Source of the DNA: Pseudomonadota bacterium | GTDB lineage: Bacteria > Desulfobacterota > Syntrophobacteria > Syntrophobacterales > Syntrophobacteraceae | Assembly (NCBI GenBank): GCA_023442755.1 | Contig: JAEZXS010000100.1 | Span: 1-34,333 of the forward strand | Direction: 5' to 3' | DNA length: 34,333 nt | In this document: one piece after another, positions 17,730 to 24,934 of the stretch | Layout of the letters: each line of letters begins with the position of its first letter | Numbering within the stretch: position 1 is the first letter of the stretch | The notes under the pieces: model-generated | Seen by the model: only the letters and a program-made list of their open reading frames with translations | Told to the model about the DNA's origin: nothing | Database searches by the model: none | Made by a program: the position numbers and the translations under genes

Positions 17730-17772
17730 ATAGGTCATATAGGTCCCATGGGACTTATATGACTTATTTTTT
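17730..17772 (+). terminator. Long near-perfect palindrome plus T run, terminator of efflux/trxB operon
   Basis: Positions 17730-17748 pair with 17749-17767 as a 19-base stem with two G-T wobble pairs and essentially no loop, and a run of six T follows (17767-17772). The left arm holds a direct repeat (ATAGGTC twice, 10 bases apart). It begins 13 bases after the trxB stop and reaches the stop codon of the convergent phage gene. The stem is unusually long for a terminator, so it could also be a dispersed palindromic repeat. Confidence 0.75.
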
Positions 17773-18154
17773 AGCCCGGCATCTCGGGCCAGGCAGGGTT
17801 GAGCGGATCGGTCGTGTTTTCCGGCAGGTCCCGAAGCGCCTGGCGGTAGGCAATAAAGGCCTGGCGGGTTGCTTCGGGCACGTCCGGCAGCTGCGTCCAG
17901 TCGGTTGAAAGAAGAAGGGCGTTCCGGCGCTGGCGAAGCTCGGGCCATGCCTCGTCCGGAGTGATCGTGCGATCCCGGGCGACAAACCGCCCATCGGTGT
18001 AGAACAGGTCGGAATGGGCGATAAGGTTGTATATGGATGTATCGCCCTCGATAAACTCAAAACCCTCGCGAGGCTCCGGTATCGTTTCGTCGCTGTGAAA
18101 AATGACCATCTCCACCCGGCCGGTCTCCCGGTTCACCATCCCGAAATACCCCAT
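17771..18154 (-). CDS. Phage tail assembly chaperone-like protein, end of late operon
   Basis: The 127-residue protein has an N-terminal half of short beta-rich character (GYFGMVNRETGRVEMVIFHS) and a C-terminal domain RRNALLLSTDWTQLPDVP...AFIAYRQALRDLP. This Trp/Tyr pattern is typical of the small phage tail assembly chaperone/fibre-assembly family found after tail fibre or tip genes. AGGAGG precedes the ATG by seven bases. It starts four bases after the stop of the tip protein and is the last phage gene on this strand. Its stop lies at the edge of the palindromic terminator of the convergent trxB gene. A precise role, such as helping fold the tip or fibre, is inference. Confidence 0.7.
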   Translation of the reverse strand: MGYFGMVNRETGRVEMVIFHSDETIPEPREGFEFIEGDTSIYNLIAHSDLFYTDGRFVARDRTITPDEAWPELRQRRNALLLSTDWTQLPDVPEATRQAFIAYRQALRDLPENTTDPLNPAWPEMPG

Positions 18155-18158
18155 GGAA

Positions 18159-21100
18159 CTACCTCCTCAATTCCATGACCTTGAAGATGACGTCTTTGAC
18201 ATAGAGCAGCGAGTCGGCGGTTTGGAGCTTGTACTGGTACGTGCCAGGCCCGGGCGAGTCGATCGCCATGCAGACGAGCGGCCCGACGTTTGCGGCGCCC
18301 GGGTAGAGGATGCTCACTGAATCGAGAAGCGTCTCACCCCGATAGATATTGAGCGTTCCAATGTATGGCGATGCGCTCCAGGTTGAGGCAACCGCTTTGA
18401 GCATGACCACGGCCGAATTCCCCGACTTGAGCGTGGCGCCGAAATAAACCATCCCGATCGGAGGAAGCGAAACCCGTACCGATGTGACCGCGGTCGCCGA
18501 ATTGGGGTGGAGCTGGTCCGTATCGATATCTTCGAGGATTTCTCCTTCCCAGAAGATATTATCCCCGAAAGCCCCACCGTTCGTGGACCCGCCCTCGGAC
18601 GGCGCCAGCGAGTCGAGATCGGTGTCGTAGGAGAAATCGTAGCCGACGCCGGCGTTGTCCCAATCGACGGCGCTATCCACCCGGATCGTGTTGGGGTCGA
18701 TGATGTCGGCGACGGCCCTTACCTTGGAATTGGCGATGATCCGGCTTCCAATCATCAGCCAGGCGAACGCCCCGTTCGTCGTGGTGACGTTCACGGACGA
18801 CCCGGACGTGTGGAGCTTCGCCCTTCCGGAGATGTTTGCATAGTTGAGGTCGGCCGCGCGGTTCGGTCCCTGAGTCGTGATTTCATACAGGGCCGCCCTG
18901 CCGTGGTAGAGCTTGTTTCCAGCCGTGTCGACCGGGATCAGGATAACCGCATAGCGAGTCTGGTAGTTGACCCTGCTTTGTATCTCGAAGCTTGTTGCCG
19001 AAATCGCCCCCGCAAAGATCCAGCCCCAGTTCGCCCGGTCCGGCCCGACTCTTTCCGCAAACCAGACTTCCACCTGGCACAAAGCCGGATCGGCCGGCAG
19101 GCTGAAATCAACTTCGATGGTCGGCGACACCCTCCCGCCCGGGCCGGAAAAACTTCCCTGGGAAAGTCTCACCAGGCGCGGGGCCATCTGCAGGAGCCGG
19201 TTCTGCGAAAAGTCGTTTACCGGCGGCTCCACCTCCTCGAACTCATATATCTCCGGCCGGTACTCGATGAGGGTAAGCGTCACCTTCTGGTCCTGGCTCC
19301 TGGAGATATCAGTTATGCGGAAAGGCTTTGCGACCGTATTCACCTGGCCGAAGGCGTAGACGTCGTATTTTTCGGGTATCGGGCAGTCGGAGGTCAGAAA
19401 CCAGAACCTTTCGTCTGGAGGCTCCGGTGATGGGACCGTGGTATCGTGCGTGCAATGATAGATTTTTCCCTCAAAGCGGACCTGATCTCCCTCGAAGTAA
19501 GCCTCTTCTGGATCGAATGCGGCGCTCGAATCGAAGGCAGGCGTAACGTGCAAAATGGTGTATTCGCCGGGTGAGTCAGTCACCTGGAGATCGTAGACCA
19601 CGTCTTCGGCGAGACGTAATAGGATCTTGTAGGTAAAACCAGCTTCGATGGTAACGGTCCGGTCGAGGGCGATTTCGCCTACATCGGTTACTGTTCCCTG
19701 ATTGCAGACGTACGCATTCGCAGCCCCTGCCTCCTCGAATTGAGGGCCGTAAATAAAAACTCCAGAGCCATTGCCAACATAAGTCGAAGTTGTTCCTCCT
19801 GCAGATAGATACATGGCGGGTTTCACATTCCCGGCCTGCGTGCATATTGAGGTTAGCGAGCAACGGAACCATCCATCGCCCATATCCTTGATGCTTCCTC
19901 CTGCACCCGATTTAATGACACCATTCGATAGGTCAAAATAAACGCTGTTGTTTGCCAAAAAAAGTGAATTTGTAAGACCGAGTCGAAGGAAATTGAGCTC
20001 GCCTTTCTTTGCGAACACACTCCACGTATATGTTTTTCCTATGGAAACGGCAATATTACAGTATGCCATGTGAGTGTTGCTGACATTGTTGTCTGTCAGT
20101 TTCCAGGCCGTGCTAGAGCCGTTCGGCGCGGCTGCGGCATTCGGGGCCATCGCCGAGTTGCTGATAACCCATCCGCTCGTCCCGGTTTTCGTGAAATCCT
20201 CGGGCCATTTGACCAGATTTGCTCGGGTCCTGATGAGGGCAGAAACGAGCCGGCCGCCCGATCCCCAGCGCGGAACATCGTGCTGGATGAGGACAACATC
20301 GCCTATCTGGCCGTTTACGGCCTCGATGTCCACGTCGATCTCAACTGTGCGGATGAGATACCGGTTGCAGTTTATCCGGTACATGCCGGCCCGCCAGGCC
20401 TCGGAGGGTTTTGTGATTCCGAAAAGATCGAGGCTTGCCTTGTACTGGCCGTTCGGAACGTCCGGCCGGTAGACCGTCAGCTTGTCCCGCTGATAGTCGT
20501 TTTGTACGTTCGTATAGTCGATTTCTATTTCGGTTGCGCGCTCCTCAAGGGGGAGAAAGGTTTCCTTGAACTTGCTCGCCTCGATGTTTCCGACCGTATA
20601 GAGGTTTACCGGATCCGAGGGCTTGTCGATCGCAAGGGACAGGCTCACGCCGTTCCAGATGGGGGTTGCCCGGCCGACCTGGCACACCCTCAGAACCGCC
20701 TCCCACATCGAGCAGTCGAAGTCGAAACCACCGTTGAAGGTAACCCGCTTCTCCGTTCCGCCCGAACCGTTCGGGACCGGCTCGTCGCAATGATCCGCCC
20801 ATTCCTTGAACTTCAAAAGATCTATGCGCGCGGGATCGATGTCGCTGTCGAACCTGGCAACGTAGTAGGGTGCTCCTGCGCTGCCGTCGCCGGCGATCAC
20901 CGGTTGCGTGAAAATATCGTATGCAACCCAGGCCGGATTGTCCGACCAGTCGAGCACCCAGTGCCGCCAGGTATACGGGCGCCCGGCGGACCAATCCACC
21001 GGCTTGTGAACGACAATCTGGTTGGCGGAAACCTTCTGCACGATTCTGCGGCTCTCCCCGTTTGCGATGATCTCATCGCCGAGCGACAGGGCAGCAAAAT

Positions 21101-22703
21101 CGTTCTGGTCGGTCGTCACGATGGTGGACGATCCGGCCGTATGGACGGGCCTCAATCCGGTATGCGTGATGCCGTCACAAATCTGGACGATCGCCATCTT
21201 TCCGAGGCAGGAAAAGCGGATGGAGCCGGAAAGCTGGTCGGTTGCCCGTGCGCGCACCGATACCAGGACGTGCCGGGGATACTGGAAAACATCGGTCATA
21301 ACCTCCCGCACGCCCCCGAAAAAGGTTTTGTCGCCAACGGTTGTCGAGGAGGAATCGGCGTTTACCCGCGTGAGCCTCACCTCGTATTGGCCTTTTGCCC
21401 CTGCCGGCACGTAGTAGCGGTAGGTGTAGTGAAGGGGGATGGCCTTTGCCTCGGTTATCCGCGTGAAGTCGTAAGCGGTTTGGACGAAGTTTTCAACGAC
21501 CGTTTCTATCCGCAGATCCCAAATCCAGTCGGGATATTCGGCCGGAACCCCGCCCATCCAGTGCCAGCGAAGGCCCGACCCGGCATCGTCTCCCTCCCGG
21601 TGGTCCCCGTAATCGAGGTTTCCGCCTTCGCAGTTCCACCAGTACGTTTTCCCGCCGATGTCGATGTATTTTCCACGCGACCAGCGTGGACTGGGATACC
21701 CTTCGGCAATGCTGTAGTACTGGAAATTGTAGCTTTCCTCGGGGTGGGACGTGATGGGTATCCACGATCCGGTTCCTGCGGGCCGCACCTCGATCCGGAC
21801 GTCGACCGAGCACGCCTGGAGGCTGGTCCCGGAAGACTGCCAGAGCCCATTTGGGAGGGAAACGTCGATCTCCAGGATGTCGAAATCCGCCCCGGTCGTA
21901 AGATACACGTAGGGCGAATTGGAGAGCAGCTCGACCGATGCGGGGTATTCGATCCGGGTGTTTTGGAAGTTGTCGATCGAGGACTGGTTGAGAGTCCCAT
22001 ACCGGGCCTGGATCTGGACTTCCCGGAAATTTTCGCAGGGCTGGTCGTTTATCCGGAAGTCGGCAAGGCTTTTTATGGGGCCGAGCCCGAGGCTCACCAG
22101 GGCGTTTATGACCTGGTCGGTCCCCTGGTTTTCGATAAACGATCCGATGACGTTGCCATAGACCCTGTGGAGGCCATACCATTTGGCGACTGCCACGCCC
22201 TGCTGTTCGGTGTTTTGCGGCGACCAGGAATAGGTTTGCGAGTCGAGGCTCGTATCCTGCGCGGGCTTGGGCTGCGAGGGAGGAATCAAAGCGTTTACCA
22301 CCAGGCCGCCGACAAGGGTCAGAGCCCCGGCGAGAAGGCCCGTAAGCAAGGTGTTTCCCCAGAACATGGTAAAGCCCATGAGGTAGGGGGCCGCCCACAT
22401 TGCGGCAAGGGATACGGCAAGCATCAGGACCATGCGGAAGATGTTCTTGCCGCCGCCGCTTCCGCCGCCCGAAAGCGCCACAGAGAAAAGCACGAAATCG
22501 CCCGGTTTCGGGAAAGTGGTCGCCCAGAGGTCCTCGGAAACGAGGCCTCCGTTTAAGTAGACCAGGACCGGGAGATCCATCGGAAAGTGCTTCTTCCGAA
22601 GATCGAGGATGGAGACGCCGGCAGCGAACGGAACGGGAACGTCCTCGCGCAGATCGCGCCGGAAGGGGTGTTTCATGATGGAAAGCGAAAGTTCGCTGCT
22701 CAT
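18159..22703 (-). CDS. Phage tail tip / host-specificity protein, lambda I+J-like
   Basis: The protein has 1514 residues from the ATG at 22703, which overlaps the stop of the NlpC/P60 gene by ATGA; the open frame further upstream is only a shadow of that gene. Residues about 1-85 form a beta-grasp-like domain, followed by a Gly/Ser linker and a strongly hydrophobic segment (about 95-150). Both features belong to lambda I, which is absent as a separate gene. A gpJ-like body follows (RVYGNVIGSF, GLGPIKSLADFRINDQ), with phage tip domains, fibronectin-like segments and a distal beta-rich domain. An AT-rich carbohydrate-binding-type module is inserted at about 826-1001. The protein should form the tail tip that contacts the host surface. 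The C-terminal 150 residues, after a Gly/Ser-rich joint, are probably the variable tip. Confidence 0.85.
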   Translation of the reverse strand: MSSELSLSIMKHPFRRDLREDVPVPFAAGVSILDLRKKHFPMDLPVLVYLNGGLVSEDLWATTFPKPGDFVLFSVALSGGGSGGGKNIFRMVLMLAVSLAAMWAAPYLMGFTMFWGNTLLTGLLAGALTLVGGLVVNALIPPSQPKPAQDTSLDSQTYSWSPQNTEQQGVAVAKWYGLHRVYGNVIGSFIENQGTDQVINALVSLGLGPIKSLADFRINDQPCENFREVQIQARYGTLNQSSIDNFQNTRIEYPASVELLSNSPYVYLTTGADFDILEIDVSLPNGLWQSSGTSLQACSVDVRIEVRPAGTGSWIPITSHPEESYNFQYYSIAEGYPSPRWSRGKYIDIGGKTYWWNCEGGNLDYGDHREGDDAGSGLRWHWMGGVPAEYPDWIWDLRIETVVENFVQTAYDFTRITEAKAIPLHYTYRYYVPAGAKGQYEVRLTRVNADSSSTTVGDKTFFGGVREVMTDVFQYPRHVLVSVRARATDQLSGSIRFSCLGKMAIVQICDGITHTGLRPVHTAGSSTIVTTDQNDFAALSLGDEIIANGESRRIVQKVSANQIVVHKPVDWSAGRPYTWRHWVLDWSDNPAWVAYDIFTQPVIAGDGSAGAPYYVARFDSDIDPARIDLLKFKEWADHCDEPVPNGSGGTEKRVTFNGGFDFDCSMWEAVLRVCQVGRATPIWNGVSLSLAIDKPSDPVNLYTVGNIEASKFKETFLPLEERATEIEIDYTNVQNDYQRDKLTVYRPDVPNGQYKASLDLFGITKPSEAWRAGMYRINCNRYLIRTVEIDVDIEAVNGQIGDVVLIQHDVPRWGSGGRLVSALIRTRANLVKWPEDFTKTGTSGWVISNSAMAPNAAAAPNGSSTAWKLTDNNVSNTHMAYCNIAVSIGKTYTWSVFAKKGELNFLRLGLTNSLFLANNSVYFDLSNGVIKSGAGGSIKDMGDGWFRCSLTSICTQAGNVKPAMYLSAGGTTSTYVGNGSGVFIYGPQFEEAGAANAYVCNQGTVTDVGEIALDRTVTIEAGFTYKILLRLAEDVVYDLQVTDSPGEYTILHVTPAFDSSAAFDPEEAYFEGDQVRFEGKIYHCTHDTTVPSPEPPDERFWFLTSDCPIPEKYDVYAFGQVNTVAKPFRITDISRSQDQKVTLTLIEYRPEIYEFEEVEPPVNDFSQNRLLQMAPRLVRLSQGSFSGPGGRVSPTIEVDFSLPADPALCQVEVWFAERVGPDRANWGWIFAGAISATSFEIQSRVNYQTRYAVILIPVDTAGNKLYHGRAALYEITTQGPNRAADLNYANISGRAKLHTSGSSVNVTTTNGAFAWLMIGSRIIANSKVRAVADIIDPNTIRVDSAVDWDNAGVGYDFSYDTDLDSLAPSEGGSTNGGAFGDNIFWEGEILEDIDTDQLHPNSATAVTSVRVSLPPIGMVYFGATLKSGNSAVVMLKAVASTWSASPYIGTLNIYRGETLLDSVSILYPGAANVGPLVCMAIDSPGPGTYQYKLQTADSLLYVKDVIFKVMELRR
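19700..20225 (-). other. AT-rich inserted receptor-binding-type module inside tip protein
   Basis: This segment encodes about 175 residues starting near NLVKWPEDFTKTGTSGW and ending near GPQFEEAGAANAYVCN. The pattern (N-L-x-x-x-x-E-D-F, GWFRC, a Q-x-E-E end) matches a jelly-roll module frequent in phage fibres and bacterial surface proteins. Bases 19921-19980 are 37% GC, whereas 20641-20700 in the same gene are 70% GC. It interrupts the ordinary tip body between GSGGRLVSA and ALDRTVTIEAG. Confidence 0.65.
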
Positions 22704-23110
22704 TCCGAAAGCTCCCAGAATCCGGTTATCCTGTGGCTCCAGCTCGTGGAATCGAGCCGCTCGGTGCCGACACGCATCTTGGGAAGGATGTGGATGAAGC
22801 GGTTGCCGTCCGCGAGCACCATGCCGATATGGGTGGTGAAGACGGGGTGCAGCTTGAAGGTGACGAGACAGAAGGGCCGCGGGCCGGGCAGCTCGATGAA
22901 CCTGCAAGACCGTTTGGCGTGCTTGATCGAATCGCTCACCATTTCCGGGATGTCCGTCGAGGTGTAGTTGTCCGGCATAAAGCGGCCGGCACGCCTTCGC
23001 ACTTCGATCATGAGCCCGTAGCAGTCGTATGCGAGCGGCCCCCTGCCGCCGTAGGCAAACTCTTTTCCAAGAAGGTCGACGTAGTCGAAGTACATGCCGC
23101 TTCTGTCCAT
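22700..23110 (-). CDS. NlpC/P60-type tail peptidase, lambda K-like
   Basis: The 136-residue protein carries the NlpC/P60 cysteine peptidase pattern: catalytic Cys30 in AYDCYGL, His94 in THIGMVL and a third polar residue in RFIHI (H107). Lambda K has an N-terminal JAB/MPN domain before this; it is absent here, so the protein is the short NlpC-only version. It would cleave peptide bonds in peptidoglycan during DNA entry or tail maturation. It sits between the L-like and J-like genes as in lambda, and its stop overlaps the J-like start (ATGA). GGGGGC lies just upstream of the ATG. Confidence 0.85.
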   Translation of the reverse strand: MDRSGMYFDYVDLLGKEFAYGGRGPLAYDCYGLMIEVRRRAGRFMPDNYTSTDIPEMVSDSIKHAKRSCRFIELPGPRPFCLVTFKLHPVFTTHIGMVLADGNRFIHILPKMRVGTERLDSTSWSHRITGFWELSE

Positions 23111-23119
23111 AAATGCCCC

Positions 23120-23731
23120 CTAAACGATTCTCCAGCCCTTCTGGTTGAGCCCGGGATATCCGCCGAACCGGGCGGAGTTTCCGAGCTGCTTGCATCGTTT
23201 GAGCGTCCGGTCGCATGCGGTCTCGATCCCGCCATAGGCGCACTCGAGCCCCTTGAACTCCCAGTTGCAGTGAAGCGCGATATATCGATGCTGCGGGAAT
23301 CTCTTCCTGAGAGGACTTGCGGCCCCGAGCGTGAAGGTTATCCAGTCAGCCTCGGCCTGGCTTGCGACAACGTTGAAGATCATCTCCAGTTCCGAGTAGT
23401 TTTCGGATAAGTGGCCGGCATTGACTACGCGAACGGTCACCTTCGCGCCGATCGCCCCGTCGAGGTCCTCCAGGTAGGCATGGATAAGCTGTGTGACGTT
23501 GCAGACCTTGAGGGAAACGGTCGGAAGCTCCGCCTTGCTCGACTGTCTGGTCGGCTCCAGGTAGAAGGGGAAAGCCACGTATGTCTGCCCGGCAAACAAA
23601 ATGTCTTCATTATTCGAGCAGAAATAGAGCCTGGTGTCCGCATCGAGCGCTATCTCCAGCAGCACCAGCCACGGATCGGGCGTATAGAGCTTATTCTTTT
23701 CGCGAACGAGGACTGCGGGAAGAGGGATCAT
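23120..23731 (-). CDS. Phage minor tail protein, lambda L-like (iron-sulfur type cysteines)
   Basis: The 203-residue protein has a beta-rich N-terminal two-thirds and a C-terminal four-cysteine region, C155-x8-C164-x8-C173-x6-C180, followed by NSARFGGYPG. This ending is shared by lambda gpL and related minor tail proteins; lambda L is known to bind an iron-sulfur cluster through such cysteines. It should be part of the tail tip beneath the tube. The start ATG follows AAGGAG by five bases. It precedes the NlpC/P60 gene by nine bases. The opposite-strand acyltransferase gene begins 111 bases away, so the L-K-J part of the operon has been separated from the upstream tail genes. Confidence 0.85.
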   Translation of the reverse strand: MIPLPAVLVREKNKLYTPDPWLVLLEIALDADTRLYFCSNNEDILFAGQTYVAFPFYLEPTRQSSKAELPTVSLKVCNVTQLIHAYLEDLDGAIGAKVTVRVVNAGHLSENYSELEMIFNVVASQAEADWITFTLGAASPLRKRFPQHRYIALHCNWEFKGLECAYGGIETACDRTLKRCKQLGNSARFGGYPGLNQKGWRIV

Positions 23732-23842
23732 CAGGGCTCCTTGTAATCAAAAGAAACACTAAAGAAGGTCCGCTATGCCTGTCTTTGTGTAACTTGCTCG
23801 TCTCTAACTAAGCTGATATAGTCGCCCACCGGAGGTAACAGC

Positions 23843-24934
23843 ATGGAACCTCAGAGAGTCTGGTGGATCGACTGCGCAAAAGCATACGGGATGCTTCTGG
23901 TTTTCTACGCCCACTTCCTCAAGAACATTTACTTTCAAACACCTTACGATTTCGTGTTCGACCAGATTAAATTGATTTACTCTTTCCATATGCCGCTGTT
24001 CTTTTTGCTTGCGGGTACTGTACATAAGCCAGAATCCGACACCGGACTTTTTGCCAAGAGAATGTTCAGATCGCGCATTGTCCCCTATTTGTTCTTCAAT
24101 GCTATTTTCATGTGTGGAAGACTGGTTGAAGCCTTCATGGCACATCAGCCAATCAATTTTGCTTCCTTTTCGTACGAACTCATCCAGATAATGAGGGGCC
24201 ATCCAGTCTATTGCTGGTTGCTGTGGTTTGTGGTCTGTTTGGGAAGTACAGAAATAATTCATCATTTCAATTCCAAGTTGGTCAAGAATCGACATGCAAA
24301 TACTGCTGTGGCTTTTTCCATTTTCATCATCGGGACTGTCCTAAGTTCAGATGCCGTGAAGCTCCCATTCATCCTTGTAAAAATCTTGAATTCTTACTTC
24401 ATTCGAGAGGCGATGGTTGCCTATCCCTTCTTCTATATTGGGACGCTCCTCGGTCATCTGGAGTTTGGAAAACGCTCGGCTGCCGGCATCGCCTTTGGGT
24501 TCGCAGTTGTCCTATTCATGACGTTCAACACGAACGGCGGGCCGTTCGGAGACGTGATTCCCACGGTAAACATGCAAACCCAATCGGGGCAGCACGGGAA
24601 CCCAATTCTGTTTCCTATAACCGCTCTGGCTGGCAGCATGTTCATCATTGGCATCTCCCATTTAAGCCCAGCTAACCGCCTACTAGCAGTTGTCGGCAGA
24701 AGCACTCTTTCCCTACTTGCCCTGAACACCCTCTTTTACCAGGGTGTCAATGAGCGGATCATTCGTTCGCTCACGGCTGTTTTTGCATCTGGAAACGAAG
24801 TTTCCATAACTGGCGCTGCGCTTATCACGTCCGCTCTCACAATCATTTCCTGTTTGCCGTTTATAGCGATTCTAGACCGGCGCTGCCCAACCATGCTCGG
24901 GAAGCGCAAACCCATTCCAGCTACGGCAAAATGA
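23843..24934 (+). CDS. Acyltransferase 3 (OpgC/OafA-like) integral membrane protein, prophage cargo
   Basis: The 363-residue multi-pass membrane protein has about ten hydrophobic segments. The N-terminus WIDCAKAYGMLLVFYAH carries the Asp10 and His24 expected in acyltransferase-3 enzymes, followed by FHMPLFFLLAG, another family hallmark. These enzymes transfer acetyl or succinyl groups to periplasmic sugars such as O-antigen or glucans. It is the only plus-strand gene in the prophage, has its own GGAGG seven bases before the ATG, and is clearly AT-richer than the tail genes (24121-24180 is 43% GC). This is the picture of a lysogenic-conversion gene that could alter the phage receptor (inference). 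Its 3' end overlaps the convergent M14 gene by 14 bases. The substrate is unknown. Confidence 0.85.
   Translation: MEPQRVWWIDCAKAYGMLLVFYAHFLKNIYFQTPYDFVFDQIKLIYSFHMPLFFLLAGTVHKPESDTGLFAKRMFRSRIVPYLFFNAIFMCGRLVEAFMAHQPINFASFSYELIQIMRGHPVYCWLLWFVVCLGSTEIIHHFNSKLVKNRHANTAVAFSIFIIGTVLSSDAVKLPFILVKILNSYFIREAMVAYPFFYIGTLLGHLEFGKRSAAGIAFGFAVVLFMTFNTNGGPFGDVIPTVNMQTQSGQHGNPILFPITALAGSMFIIGISHLSPANRLLAVVGRSTLSLLALNTLFYQGVNERIIRSLTAVFASGNEVSITGAALITSALTIISCLPFIAILDRRCPTMLGKRKPIPATAK

Noticed and set aside
20070..22556. 828-codon plus-strand open frame opposite the tip protein
   Set aside because: The tip protein has family features and fits the operon; the antisense frame has none.
22704..23243. N-terminal extension of the tip protein frame
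   Set aside because: It overlaps the NlpC/P60 gene entirely and the L-like gene in part. The ATG at 22703 in an ATGA overlap is the natural start.
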